A stretch of DNA of 64,000 nt, taken from the NCBI GenBank assembly GCA_943324745.2, contig CALPMT020000009.1, positions 1 to 64,000 of the forward strand. Reading direction: 5' to 3'. Positions 9,534-18,382 of this stretch are shown here, one piece after another (the first letter of the stretch is position 1; each line of letters starts with the position of its first letter). Position numbers and translations under genes: made by a program. Origin of the DNA: Chitinophaga pinensis. GTDB taxonomy: Bacteria; Bacteroidota; Bacteroidia; Flavobacteriales_D; Crocinitomicaceae. The notes beneath the pieces were generated by a model. The model saw nothing but the letters and a program-made list of their open reading frames with translations, searched no databases and was not told where the DNA came from.

Positions 9534-10457
9534 TTATTGACCGGTAAATTGAATTAATCTTACTGGAGAATTTGCAGGGACCAATCCCGCTTGTTGAATG
9601 ATCGTTTGTCCAATTTCATTTTTCATGAATAAAACAAATCCAGCATGAAGGCCTGATCTTCTTCCTTTATTAATCATCCAAATATCTCGCGTAAGCGGAT
9701 ATTCGTGTGTATACATGAAACCATTATAAGGTTGGAAATAAGCGGAATTCTTATCCTTAGCAACACCCATGACCTTGATTCCTTCTAAAAAATCTTGTGT
9801 ATCAAAATCATCGTCATCACTAATCCAGTTCAAGCCAATGATTCCCATCGCATTTGGATTTTTCTTTACAAAATTTATTACTTCTTCGTTCGATTTAGCT
9901 GCAAATATTGCTTTATTATTTGCTTGATCACCACACAATTTGGTTAAATAGTTAAAATTTGCAGAATTAGGTTTATCATAAACAACTTTAATTTCATTTC
10001 CAGATGTTTTCCATTGAGAATTTTTACCTGTTAACAAAGCTTTTAATTCATTCACGGTAATTAAGGTGTCTTTATTCGATGGGTGAACAATTAATGCAAT
10101 TGCATCCACTGCCACTTTTTCACTTCGAACTTCAATTTTATTGGAACGCAAGTACTTCCGTTCTTTCTCCTCTAAATCTCGAGATATAACAATCGTTTTC
10201 GCTTTACGATCATACATCGCTTGTAAGATATCATTTTCTGTGTGGTAGTTTGGGATAATTTTTGCTTTCGGATATTGCCCTTCAAAGGTAGAAATTGCTG
10301 TGTTAAATAATGGTTTAAAGGCTTCTTCTATATATACAATAGCTTTTCCTCTGCTATGTGTCTCTGTTTGATATGCTAAAGGATTTTGAGGGTGATTGCA
10401 GGCAGAAATCACAAATAAACATACTACTAAGTTTGTTACAAACAATATTTTAATCAT
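9534..10457 (-). CDS. PstS-like phosphate-binding lipoprotein
   Basis: A 307-residue lipoprotein with lipobox VISAC (Cys20) and a PBP-like fold of the phosphate-binding (PstS/SphX) type. Visible family segments are KAIVYIEEAFKPLFNTAIST near the N-terminus, TENDILQAMYDRKAKTIVIS, VDAIALIVHPSNKDTLITV, NPNAMGIIGLNWISDDDD, and YPLTRDIWMINKG. No pstCAB permease is next to it; instead it follows tonB, 7 bp after a small membrane protein gene ends downstream of a terminator. In this context it may serve phosphate (or other anion) capture by a TonB system rather than an ABC importer, but that is a guess. Start at MIKILF gives a proper signal peptide. Confidence 0.85.
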   Translation of the reverse strand: MIKILFVTNLVVCLFVISACNHPQNPLAYQTETHSRGKAIVYIEEAFKPLFNTAISTFEGQYPKAKIIPNYHTENDILQAMYDRKAKTIVISRDLEEKERKYLRSNKIEVRSEKVAVDAIALIVHPSNKDTLITVNELKALLTGKNSQWKTSGNEIKVVYDKPNSANFNYLTKLCGDQANNKAIFAAKSNEEVINFVKKNPNAMGIIGLNWISDDDDFDTQDFLEGIKVMGVAKDKNSAYFQPYNGFMYTHEYPLTRDIWMINKGRRSGLHAGFVLFMKNEIGQTIIQQAGLVPANSPVRLIQFTGQ

Positions 10458-10463
10458 ACAATC

Positions 10464-10652
10464 TTACTTTTTAATTAATCGGTATACTTTATAAATTCTA
10501 AAAACAGCATAAATAGACAAAAGTATCGTTAGTACTGTTCTTTTGGTACCTACTAAACGGTCTGAAAATAATTCTGTAGCACTCAAATAATATACCAACA
10601 CTAAACAAATCAGAATAGTAGTGGACGATAATAGGGCATTAATGTACTTCAT
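10464..10652 (-). CDS. Small two-helix membrane protein, unknown function
   Basis: A 62-residue protein starting MKYINALLSSTT. Two hydrophobic segments (about residues 4-24 and 36-54) predict an inner membrane hairpin, ending in a basic tail (YKVYRLIKK). A longer frame reaches 10679, but that start lies inside the terminator hairpin at 10659-10695, so the inner ATG is preferred. It is sandwiched between tonB and the PstS-like gene, 7 bp from the latter. I do not recognise the family. Confidence 0.7.
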   Translation of the reverse strand: MKYINALLSSTTILICLVLVYYLSATELFSDRLVGTKRTVLTILLSIYAVFRIYKVYRLIKK

Positions 10653-10658
10653 AACTTT

Positions 10659-10695
10659 GAAAAAAAAATCCCCAAACAATTGCTCGCTTGGGGAT
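10659..10695 (-). terminator. Terminator after tonB
   Basis: The arms atccccaa (10668-10675) and ttggggat (10688-10695) form an 8 bp stem; on the minus strand it is followed by a run of at least eight T. It sits between the tonB stop (10715) and the small membrane protein start (10652), so transcription of the downstream PstS-like and TPR genes depends on read-through or on another promoter. Confidence 0.8.
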
Positions 10696-10714
10696 AGATA
10701 TTATTTTAATATTC

Positions 10715-11545
10715 TTATTCTCCAATTAATATAGGAAGACTAAATCTAGAACGAACTGCTTTACCGTTGTTTTTTCCTGGTTTCCAACGCGGCATTGCTT
10801 TTACTACTCTAATTGCTTCTTTATTTGCTTCTGGTGATAAACCTCTTACAACTTCAACATTAGATATAGCACCATCAAGTTCTACAACAAATCGTACGAT
10901 AATTTTTCCTTCAACATCTTGTACCGCATCACCGTTAAAATGTGAACTTACAAAATCTTGCGGTTTACCACCTGGAAATTCTGCATCTTCTTCAACTGCA
11001 TCAAATATTTGCTCAACTTTAGGGGCTTCCACAACTGTTTCAGTTGGTCCAACAGCTGCATTAAATGAATCATCTGAACCTTCTTGATCTTTTGTAGAAA
11101 CTGTTGTACTTTCTACATCTTGTTGTGTTTTTGGTTCAGTGTCAACTTCAATATCAACAATAACTGGCGGAGGAAATGCTACTAATTTTTCAACTTCTGG
11201 TACTGGTGGTTCAGGTGGTGGTGGTGGCAACTCTTCATCTGGTTTGGCAGGAGGAATTGTAGTTACATCTACTGGTTTAATTTCTACGATATCTTCAGGT
11301 ATACTTTTGATATAATTAAAGATACCAAATGACAATCCTAATGTAGCAACAAAACTCACTAAGATAATTACCATTCTCTTGTCATAATCTCGGCGCAATG
11401 TATATGCACCATATTCTTTATTTCTGTCAGCAAAAACGATTTCGTTTCGATCTGCAGAAGTTACTTGTTGCCAATTTCTCGCTGAGAAATAGTCATATAG
11501 GGAAATCCCTGCTACGATCAATGCAACTATTAATACTACTGTCAT
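10715..11545 (-). CDS. tonB: TonB family energy transducer
   Basis: A 276-residue TonB that couples the inner membrane proton motive force to outer membrane transporters. It has an N-terminal membrane helix, then the Bacteroidota-type stretch FADRNKEYGAYTLRRDY, a second membrane helix (about 58-78), a Pro-rich periplasmic linker (PPAKPDEELPPPPPEPP), and a C-terminal TonB domain with EFPGGKPQDF and a VRGLSPEANKEAIRVVKAMP segment ending in FSLPILIGE. The extra N-terminal helix is usual for this group. It follows two exbD genes (7 bp gap) and ends at a terminator. Confidence 0.93.
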   Translation of the reverse strand: MTVVLIVALIVAGISLYDYFSARNWQQVTSADRNEIVFADRNKEYGAYTLRRDYDKRMVIILVSFVATLGLSFGIFNYIKSIPEDIVEIKPVDVTTIPPAKPDEELPPPPPEPPVPEVEKLVAFPPPVIVDIEVDTEPKTQQDVESTTVSTKDQEGSDDSFNAAVGPTETVVEAPKVEQIFDAVEEDAEFPGGKPQDFVSSHFNGDAVQDVEGKIIVRFVVELDGAISNVEVVRGLSPEANKEAIRVVKAMPRWKPGKNNGKAVRSRFSLPILIGE

Positions 11546-11551
11546 TCGCTT

Positions 11552-12193
11552 TTATAGTTTAGCTTTTAATAAATCTGCTTCACTTTTCATTAATTCTAAG
11601 GGAGCAACAACACCTATTTGTGCAATTTTTACTTCATCTACTAAATCAATAAAGTTTTCGCATGTTGTTTTGTCGTCTGTTTTAATTAATACCTTTAAAG
11701 CTTCTTTTTTAGACATAAATTGATTCAACATTCTCTCGTAAGTTGTATCCGCAATTTGTTTACGTTTTAACTTATCATCTAGTAATAATTTTTCTTTTAT
11801 TACAAACGCATTTTTGTCTGCTAGAAGTTTACGTAATCCTTTAGGATCTGAAGGACTAAAGTTTGTTTCTTCAAGGATAGTAACTGGTTTACCTTCAGGA
11901 TTTCCCGGAGCATAAAATTGACCTGTGTAATAAAAAACTTTATCTTTCGTCAATAAGAAAGTGATACCATTATTAATTGGCAATGGTTTTTCAAGTGGTT
12001 TATCTTCAATTTTCGCTGGGTAAGTTAAACTCATTACTTTTGGTTTACTAAAGGTAGTTGTCATTACGAAGAACGTAAGCAACAAGAAACCTAAATCTAC
12101 CATCGGAGTCATATCGATTCTTGTGGAACCTTTCTTGGGTCTTTTCTTACCGCCTTTGTCGTGGCCGCCGCCACCTTCTGCTATTTCTGCCAT
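11552..12193 (-). CDS. ExbD/TolR family biopolymer transport protein (second copy)
   Basis: A 213-residue ExbD. The single membrane helix begins after a basic, glycine-rich leader (GGGGHDKGGKKRPKKG) with the signature RIDMTPMVDLGFLLLTFFVM, whose Asp in MVDL is the proton-conducting residue. The periplasmic domain is longer than in E. coli ExbD (about 140 residues). It follows the first exbD by 13 bp and precedes tonB. Two divergent ExbD copies next to each other are common in Bacteroidota and may form a heteromer in the ExbB pore. Confidence 0.93.
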   Translation of the reverse strand: MAEIAEGGGGHDKGGKKRPKKGSTRIDMTPMVDLGFLLLTFFVMTTTFSKPKVMSLTYPAKIEDKPLEKPLPINNGITFLLTKDKVFYYTGQFYAPGNPEGKPVTILEETNFSPSDPKGLRKLLADKNAFVIKEKLLLDDKLKRKQIADTTYERMLNQFMSKKEALKVLIKTDDKTTCENFIDLVDEVKIAQIGVVAPLELMKSEADLLKAKL

Positions 12194-12206
12194 TTTAGTA
12201 AGTTTT

Positions 12207-12869
12207 TTATTTAGGAGCTTTCTCCGCAGATGTAATAAAGTTCAAGTTATTCAAATTTAAATCTCTGAAGATGTCTATCACTTGTTGCGCAAATATATAT
12301 GCCGCTTTACCATCTACTTTTAAAATGAACTTTGGTTTAAAATCATTTGCATTTGGTTTGTCACCTTTCATTTCTGCTTCTAAGAATTTTGTCTGCCCTG
12401 TATTAAGTGCAGCAATATTCCCGTAATAGATCCAATCTTTCAATTCATTTTTCAATGAATCTGTAGGAATTCCTAGTGTATTAAATCGTTTACGTTCTTC
12501 ACTAGTTAAATCCAAGTATTGTGGTAATTCTTTCATAGAACATCCAAAACTAGTCATGATTGTAAATTTTTTGTTTTGTTCTTCTGTAAGACCTACTTTG
12601 TATTTGGAAGCCATATTTTGTAACATTTCAGTTCTAGCATCAGCGTGGCTTAAATTTAAGAACACACGTCCGCCTTTGTCAATTGTAACCGTCAAGTTAT
12701 TTTCAGGTATGATTTTTTCACTGATACTTGAAGGAGTAGTTACATCTACTGGATCTGTTTCTCTTGGAATAGCAGCAAGCATAAAGAAAGTCACAAGCAA
12801 GAATGCCAAGTCAACCATCGGCGTCATATCGATCGATGGTGAATGTTTAGGTACTTTTATTTTAGGCAT
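12207..12869 (-). CDS. ExbD/TolR family biopolymer transport protein (first copy)
   Basis: A 220-residue ExbD with the signature SIDMTPMVDLAFLLVTFFML close to the N-terminus, holding the conserved membrane Asp. The periplasmic part is long and includes an unusual acidic/helical middle (SFGCSMKELPQYLDLTSEER) not found in short ExbD proteins, and a usual C-terminal strand (FILKVDGKAAYIFAQQVID). It follows exbB by 30 bp. Together with the next gene it supplies the stator partner of ExbB. Confidence 0.93.
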   Translation of the reverse strand: MPKIKVPKHSPSIDMTPMVDLAFLLVTFFMLAAIPRETDPVDVTTPSSISEKIIPENNLTVTIDKGGRVFLNLSHADARTEMLQNMASKYKVGLTEEQNKKFTIMTSFGCSMKELPQYLDLTSEERKRFNTLGIPTDSLKNELKDWIYYGNIAALNTGQTKFLEAEMKGDKPNANDFKPKFILKVDGKAAYIFAQQVIDIFRDLNLNNLNFITSAEKAPK

Positions 12870-12899
12870 TGTTTGTTGTATTTAAATTGCTAACTATTC

Positions 12900-13715
12900 T
12901 TATTTCTTTTTCGTTTTTGCACTGAAATTTTGAGCAATTGAGTGACTTGCTTCATCCATGCTGTAAGTCAACGTATCGATTTTAGTAGAGAAGAAGTTAT
13001 ACGCAATAATCGCTAACGTAGAAGCTAAGATACCTAAGAAAGTATTTACAAGTGCCTCAGAAATACCTGTTGCTAACTCTGCTGGATCTGGAGCACCACC
13101 TGCCATTGCAGCAAAGGCTTTAATCATACCTAATACTGTACCAATCAAACCAATTAATGTAGACACAGAAGCAGAAGTAGAAAGAATACTTAGGTTTTTA
13201 GAAAGCATTGGTAACTCTAAAGCTGTAGCTTCTTCTAATTCAGACTTAATTGCCTCCACTTTTTGTTCGTTATCTAACGTCTCATCTGCAGAAACAGAAT
13301 CAAATTTTGTTAAACCAGAACGTACAACGTTTGCTAAAGAACCTTTTTGCGCATCACATGCTTCGATTGCTTCGTTGATTTGATTGTTGTCTAATTTTTC
13401 ACGAATATCTTCTACGAATTTATCAGTTCTTCCTTTTCCTTTTCCTTTAGCTAAAGTAATGAAACGCTCAATAGAGAAAATCAAAACGATTAAGTTCATT
13501 GCAATCAAGAAAGGGACGATAAATCCACCTTTGTGTGCAATTCCTAAGAAATTCCCTTCTAATGGCTCAGCCGTTGGGTCATTATCTACGAAATTCGCAG
13601 GATTACCTAGTACGTATACGTACAAAATAATACCAATTAAAATACATAAGGCAACTGTAACTGTTGCAACTAATGAAGTAAATCCTCCTGATGTCTTTTG
13701 TTTTGTGCTCATCAC
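12900..13715 (-). CDS. exbB: MotA/TolQ/ExbB proton channel family protein
   Basis: A 271-residue ExbB with three membrane helices: one near residues 13-33, one at about 62-82 (FIVPFLIAMNLIVLIFSIE) and a helical pair at about 175-195 and 215-240. The channel signature SVSTLIGLIGTVLGMIKAFA and the segment ATGISEALVNTFLGILAS are those of the MotA/TolQ/ExbB domain. The N-terminal helix before the main domain is common in Bacteroidota. It is first in the exbB-exbD-exbD-tonB operon and has a full promoter upstream at 13762-13792. It powers TonB-dependent uptake at the outer membrane. Confidence 0.94.
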   Translation of the reverse strand: MMSTKQKTSGGFTSLVATVTVALCILIGIILYVYVLGNPANFVDNDPTAEPLEGNFLGIAHKGGFIVPFLIAMNLIVLIFSIERFITLAKGKGKGRTDKFVEDIREKLDNNQINEAIEACDAQKGSLANVVRSGLTKFDSVSADETLDNEQKVEAIKSELEEATALELPMLSKNLSILSTSASVSTLIGLIGTVLGMIKAFAAMAGGAPDPAELATGISEALVNTFLGILASTLAIIAYNFFSTKIDTLTYSMDEASHSIAQNFSAKTKKK

Positions 13716-13761
13716 TTTTAAATTTTAATTTAAATTTTTAATTTTTTTCAATTTATGGTTA

Positions 13762-13792
13762 CAAACATACATAAAACTTTTTCTAATTCAAA
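13762..13792 (-). promoter_or_regulatory. Bacteroidota sigma promoter of the exbB operon
   Basis: On the minus strand TTTG (13789-13792) is followed 19 bases later by TATGTTTG (13762-13769). This matches both halves of the -33 TTTG / -7 TAnnTTTG promoter known from Bacteroides and Flavobacterium, at the accepted spacing, 46 bp upstream of the exbB start codon. It is the best promoter in the window. Confidence 0.8.
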
Positions 13793-13920
13793 CAGGTTAA
13801 AATTCGTTTTTTTTGATGTTAATATAAACTTAACGTTAGAGCTGTGAAAATATTATATTCGAGTGACACTTATACCTGACAATCTTTGATTGTGAATAGA
13901 ATTAATAACTCTTTTATAAA

Positions 13921-14502
13921 TTATTTTTCAAGCAGTTTTGCTACATACTTTCCAATGATGTCGAATTCAAGATTTACACGATCGCCTATTTTTAATTGAT
14001 GGAAATTTGTGTTTTCAAAAGTATACGGTATGATACATACCGAAAACGATTTTTGTTTTGAATCAACCACTGTTAGACTTGTTCCGTTGATGGTGATCGA
14101 ACCTTTCTCTACGGTTACGTGAGAAGGTGTATTGTATTCAAAGGTAAATTTCCAACTTCCGTCTTGATTTTCGATTTTTTTACATATACCTATTGTATCA
14201 ACGTGACCTTGCACAATGTGACCGTCAAGTCGACCATTCAGTTGCATGCAACGTTCTACATTTACTTTTGTGTTTATGTTCCAAAAAGATATGTTTGTTT
14301 TTTGAATTGTTTCATGAATTGCTGTAACTGTATAGCAGTTGTTTTCAATAACTATAACTGTTAAGCAAATTCCATTATGGGCAACACTTTGGTCAATTTT
14401 CAATTCGTTAACAAAGTCTGCTTCTAAGGTGATGTGTAAATTTTCTTTTTCTTTGACGATCTTTTTGATTGTCGCTACTTGTTCAATAATACCTGTAAAC
14501 AT
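13921..14502 (-). CDS. ribE: Riboflavin synthase, alpha subunit
   Basis: A 193-residue riboflavin synthase, which converts two 6,7-dimethyl-8-ribityllumazine molecules to riboflavin. It begins with the invariant MFTGIIEQVA and consists of two lumazine-binding repeats; the first has SVAHNGICLTV and the second GSITINGTSLTVV. The linker LNGRLDGHIVQGHVDT between them is diagnostic. Only 32 bp separate it from the upstream EnvC-like gene and no FMN riboswitch fits in that space. It ends the purE-to-ribE chain; no other rib genes are present. Confidence 0.96.
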   Translation of the reverse strand: MFTGIIEQVATIKKIVKEKENLHITLEADFVNELKIDQSVAHNGICLTVIVIENNCYTVTAIHETIQKTNISFWNINTKVNVERCMQLNGRLDGHIVQGHVDTIGICKKIENQDGSWKFTFEYNTPSHVTVEKGSITINGTSLTVVDSKQKSFSVCIIPYTFENTNFHQLKIGDRVNLEFDIIGKYVAKLLEK

Positions 14503-14534
14503 ATTTTAGTCGTGTTAGAGTTTCGAATTAAGGA

Positions 14535-15896
14535 TTAGCGACTAATCCAGCTGCTAGGATTCAAACGGTTTATTTGACCATTTGCTACTTGGTGAATTTC
14601 AAAATGTGCAATAGAAAGTGATTCACCCTCTATTGACAGTAGAGACCCAATTGTTTGTTTAGTTTTTACCTTAGTTCCTACATTTACATAAACCTCTTGA
14701 AGATTGGAATAAACTGTTCTATAATTTCCATGTTTGATTATTATAATTTTTCCAGCACCGGGTATCGATAATACGCTTGTAACTTCTCCATCAAAAACCA
14801 CTCTTATATTTGAATTTTGATGTGTACTTATATCAATACCATTATTATTGGTGTATATATCTTTGAGTTTTGCATGTGCTTGTCTACCATAGCCTTCTGT
14901 AATTGTTCCGCGTTCAACTGGCCAGGGTAATCTGCCATGATTACTTTCAAAACTTTGATTTAATGCAACTTCTTTTGTTTCATTGATTGTAATTGTGCGT
15001 TTTGGTGTTTCAGAAGTAGTGTTCGTACTTGAAGAATTTGTCTTATCGTTGTTTGTTGATGTTTTGGTTGATAATGAATTATTAGCAGTTATAGATGTTG
15101 TAGTCGATGATTTAGTCGTTTTAGTTGTATTTCTGCGTTCATTCGTTTTTCTTCGAGCTTCTTCAGCTGCTAATTCAGTGTTAATTGCTTCTTTAATTCT
15201 TTGTTTTAATATAATTTTTTTGTTCTCAATCAATTTCATATCAGCAGTTAATTTATTTTCTGCTTTTTTAAGTTTATTGTAATTTTTTTCTTCTTTTTGT
15301 TTATCTACCAACAATTCTTCTTTTTCTAATTTCTTTTGTTCTGCTATAATTATTTTACTTTCTTTTTCTTTTTCTAAGGAAGTTTTTTCATTTGAAATAA
15401 GTCTCTGATGTTGAAGTATAACTTGCTTCTGTTTACGTTGTAATTCGGCAATTTTAATTAAATATTTTTTTCTTTTAGTAGCTTCATTGTAGTTTTTAGC
15501 TGCAAAAATATACATCCATTGTCCTTCTTTGCTTCTGTGTTTGTATGCGTATAATAAAAGTTCTTTATATTGATATATTAAATGCTTTAGTTTATCTTCT
15601 AATTCTATAATTTGTTGAGTTTTTTGATCAATCTTAAGTTCTGTACTTCTTATTTGACTGTCAAAATTTTTTAATAATTCTTCACGATATTTAACTTGAT
15701 TTTCAAGCACACGAAGTTCACTTAATGTGGCTTCTGTATTTAATTTTGCTTTTTTAAGTAGCCCTTTAGTTACTGAAATACTTTTTTCTAAACGCTCTTG
15801 TTCTTTGCGTAATTTTTCACTATTTTTCTGAGTATATCCATTGATTGGAAATCCTATAATACATGAAAGTAAAAGTAATTTAATTGCAATGTTCAT
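14535..15896 (-). CDS. EnvC/M23-like murein hydrolase activator
   Basis: A 453-residue protein with a signal peptide (MNIAIKLLLLSCIIGFPING), a long coiled coil (about residues 25-245), a Ser/Thr/Asn-rich linker (about 255-300) and a C-terminal LytM/M23 domain. This is the EnvC layout. The catalytic site looks degenerate: the usual HxGxD reads NNNGIDIS, the YSHL motif reads YSNL, and the HLHFE motif reads IAHFEI. The protein is therefore probably an activator of an amidase in cell division and not an enzyme itself; this is inference from the missing histidines. Its start overlaps the end of the DUF4292 gene by 17 bp. Confidence 0.88.
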   Translation of the reverse strand: MNIAIKLLLLSCIIGFPINGYTQKNSEKLRKEQERLEKSISVTKGLLKKAKLNTEATLSELRVLENQVKYREELLKNFDSQIRSTELKIDQKTQQIIELEDKLKHLIYQYKELLLYAYKHRSKEGQWMYIFAAKNYNEATKRKKYLIKIAELQRKQKQVILQHQRLISNEKTSLEKEKESKIIIAEQKKLEKEELLVDKQKEEKNYNKLKKAENKLTADMKLIENKKIILKQRIKEAINTELAAEEARRKTNERRNTTKTTKSSTTTSITANNSLSTKTSTNNDKTNSSSTNTTSETPKRTITINETKEVALNQSFESNHGRLPWPVERGTITEGYGRQAHAKLKDIYTNNNGIDISTHQNSNIRVVFDGEVTSVLSIPGAGKIIIIKHGNYRTVYSNLQEVYVNVGTKVKTKQTIGSLLSIEGESLSIAHFEIHQVANGQINRLNPSSWISR

Positions 15897-16695
15897 AATT
15901 TTCAGGAATCGTAAAATATATTTCTTGTTCTTGATTTAATTCAATTTTTTCATAATTAAGCATAATCACTATATAATTTTTTTTAGTTGAAATTCTTATT
16001 TCAACCTGATCAGGCACCCATAAATTTTCAATTTTTTTCTTTTTTATATAATTTACGACAATAGATGTTGAATCCTTGTTATTTTCAATTTCAATTTTTT
16101 TAATCCCCAATGTATCATTTGAAAAATAATATTTAAGAATATAATCATCGAAATTTTTACGTTCCATTTTCTTTATTTCTCTTTTACGATGTGAAGAGAC
16201 TATATAAGAATAGGGGTCATGAATTTGATAATATTTTTGTTGAGAATTATATCCAAGTGGTAGACCTAACAAAAGCTCTTGTAAATTTTTATAATCAAAA
16301 TCTACACCTAAATTTTGCCTCAATATTTTCAATGTAGTTTTAACGAAGCATCGATCTTTTTTATTTATAAATTTTAATGAATCTTTTGTAATTATAGAAT
16401 TTATAAATGGAATTCCAGCATAAGTTATCATAGCAGTAATAACGCTATCTTTAATTATCCTAACAGATGTTTTGAATGATACTTCCTGATTTGTATCTTT
16501 ATAAGAAGTAGAAATTTTTGAATAGAACGTTTTTGGCGTAATTTTAGACAAACTATCTAAAACTATAATTAATTCTGAAGTACGTTTTCGTTCTACTTTA
16601 TATTGTGGATTTTCTCCTATTATTTTTTTTGCACAAGAAGATAATGTAATACATATACAAGCTGTGATCGTTAAAAAGCTAAAATACTGTTTCAT
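15880..16695 (-). CDS. DUF4292-type lipoprotein
   Basis: A 271-residue lipoprotein with signal peptide and lipobox (TLSSC). I chose the start MKQYFSFLTITACICITLSS at 16695 since it gives a clean signal peptide; a longer frame to 16752 would bury it. The body (FKTSVRIIKDSVITAMITYAGI, YKNLQELLLG) resembles the LolA/LolB-like fold proteins annotated as DUF4292 in Bacteroidota, which sit between a TPR gene and an EnvC gene, as here. A role in outer membrane lipoprotein handling is plausible but unproven. It overlaps the TPR gene by 17 bp. Confidence 0.8.
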   Translation of the reverse strand: MKQYFSFLTITACICITLSSCAKKIIGENPQYKVERKRTSELIIVLDSLSKITPKTFYSKISTSYKDTNQEVSFKTSVRIIKDSVITAMITYAGIPFINSIITKDSLKFINKKDRCFVKTTLKILRQNLGVDFDYKNLQELLLGLPLGYNSQQKYYQIHDPYSYIVSSHRKREIKKMERKNFDDYILKYYFSNDTLGIKKIEIENNKDSTSIVVNYIKKKKIENLWVPDQVEIRISTKKNYIVIMLNYEKIELNQEQEIYFTIPENYEHCN

Positions 16696-18382
16696 AGTAT
16701 TGTTTTTTATCAATCTTTTTAGGTAGAATTGCGTTTTTCGATCCTTTTTCAAGTGCCATTTTCCAATTTGTTAATGCTTCATTAATATTTCCTAATTTAA
16801 ATTGACAATCACCTATATGCTCTATAATTAACGGTTCTTTTAATCCGTTTTTTTGAACGGATTGAAATATTGATAAAGCCTCAGAGTATTTACCTTGTTG
16901 AAAAAGTATCCATCCATAAGTATCTAAAAAATGATAATCATTTGGTGAAACTATTAATACTTCTTTAATCATTTTTTCAGCCTTATCTAGGTGCATTTTT
17001 TCGTTTGCCAAATAAAATGCATAATTATTTAAATTAAGTTGATTGGTAGGCGCCAGTTTTATCGCATTTTCAAAACTATCATTTGCTTCTTTGTGTTGTT
17101 TATTTTTAAAATGAGCTTGACCTAATTGTGCATAAAATTCAGCCTTTAACTCCAAATTTTTACCTGTATATTCTAAACCTATTTCTAATACTTCGATAGC
17201 TTCTGTATATTTTTTTAATTGATTTGCACTTACTCCTGCTAATAAATATAATTTGCCTTTAGTTGGAAATAACTCTATTGCTTTTTTACAATCGGTATAC
17301 AGCTCATTATATTTTTGAAATTCATATTCCATAATAACCACTTCTTCCCATATAGAATAATGTGTTGGATCTAACTCTACAGCACGATGATAAGATTTGA
17401 GGGCTAAAGTATCCAAGCCGTTTTTACTTTGAATATCACCTATTAGCGTAAATACTTTTGCTTCTTTTGGGTACTCAAGTGTTAATTGGTGGGCTAATTC
17501 AGTGATTTGAGGGTCTAACTTGGCCTGTTTTTCAAAGAAATAAGTAATTGATTTTGATTTTGTTTCTAGTGAAATCTCTGAACAGGCAAATGCCAATTTT
17601 AGTTCTTTATATGTGTTTATTTTATCGTCTCTCTCTAAATAATACTGCGCTAAAGTTAAATGTACATTTCCATTTTTTGGGTCTGATTCTGCTAATCTAA
17701 AAAGTAATTTGATTGCTGCATCATCATTTTTAGTTTCAAAATAGTAATCAATTAATTGTGCAAGCAGTTCATTTTCAGAAGGAAACTTTTCAATTGCTTT
17801 TATTAAAATTTGTTCGGCTTGTTTTTCTTCATGTAAATATCTTTTGACCTTATATTTTTCAATATAAATTTCTGGAGTTTCACCAAGAACTGCTTGAAGT
17901 TGTTCTAGTGATGCAAAAGCTTCTTTTAATTTTTTAGATTTTAATAAACATTCCGAATAATTAATTAACCATTCAGGATTTCTTGGGTTCTTTTTTAGTA
18001 GTTTTTTATAAGTACTTGTTGCTTGCGTATAATTATTTGTAGCTAAATATTTATTAGCCAAATCTTGAATATAATGGTCGTTTTTAGGGTCTAATTCTAC
18101 TGCTTTTTCAAGTGCTCCAATCGATTTTTCTTTTTGATTTGTATTTCCGTAAAGTTCTGACAATGCAAAATAAGCAGCATCGTCTTTTTTATTTTGTGCT
18201 ATGCATGCTTCAAAAATTGAGATTGCATTTTCTAACTGTCTTCGTTGTTTTGTCCTTATGCCTTCATGAAATAACTCAATATATTTTGGAGAATAAGCAA
18301 TTTCTACGACAGTATTATTTTTACTCGTACCGCAAGCGTTTACGATCATAACAATACAAGTAAAAAGTATAAAACGCTTCAT
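16679..18382 (-). CDS. TPR-repeat lipoprotein
   Basis: A 567-residue protein with lipobox VNAC after a short signal peptide (MKRFILFTCIVMIVNAC), then about a dozen tetratricopeptide repeats through to residue 545 (for example AAYFALSELYGNTNQKEKSI, AKVFTLIGDIQSKNGLDTLA, EFYAQLGQAHFKNKQHKEAN). It is in the conserved Bacteroidota order nucleotidyltransferase-TPR-DUF4292-EnvC, where it may assemble envelope or division proteins. Start and the preceding gene's stop share 1 base at 18382. Confidence 0.88.
   Translation of the reverse strand: MKRFILFTCIVMIVNACGTSKNNTVVEIAYSPKYIELFHEGIRTKQRRQLENAISIFEACIAQNKKDDAAYFALSELYGNTNQKEKSIGALEKAVELDPKNDHYIQDLANKYLATNNYTQATSTYKKLLKKNPRNPEWLINYSECLLKSKKLKEAFASLEQLQAVLGETPEIYIEKYKVKRYLHEEKQAEQILIKAIEKFPSENELLAQLIDYYFETKNDDAAIKLLFRLAESDPKNGNVHLTLAQYYLERDDKINTYKELKLAFACSEISLETKSKSITYFFEKQAKLDPQITELAHQLTLEYPKEAKVFTLIGDIQSKNGLDTLALKSYHRAVELDPTHYSIWEEVVIMEYEFQKYNELYTDCKKAIELFPTKGKLYLLAGVSANQLKKYTEAIEVLEIGLEYTGKNLELKAEFYAQLGQAHFKNKQHKEANDSFENAIKLAPTNQLNLNNYAFYLANEKMHLDKAEKMIKEVLIVSPNDYHFLDTYGWILFQQGKYSEALSIFQSVQKNGLKEPLIIEHIGDCQFKLGNINEALTNWKMALEKGSKNAILPKKIDKKQYYETVF

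Noticed and set aside
13716-13920. Possible FMN riboswitch linked to ribE
   Set aside because: This region is downstream of ribE and upstream of exbB. The true upstream gap of ribE is only 32 bp, too short for an FMN aptamer.
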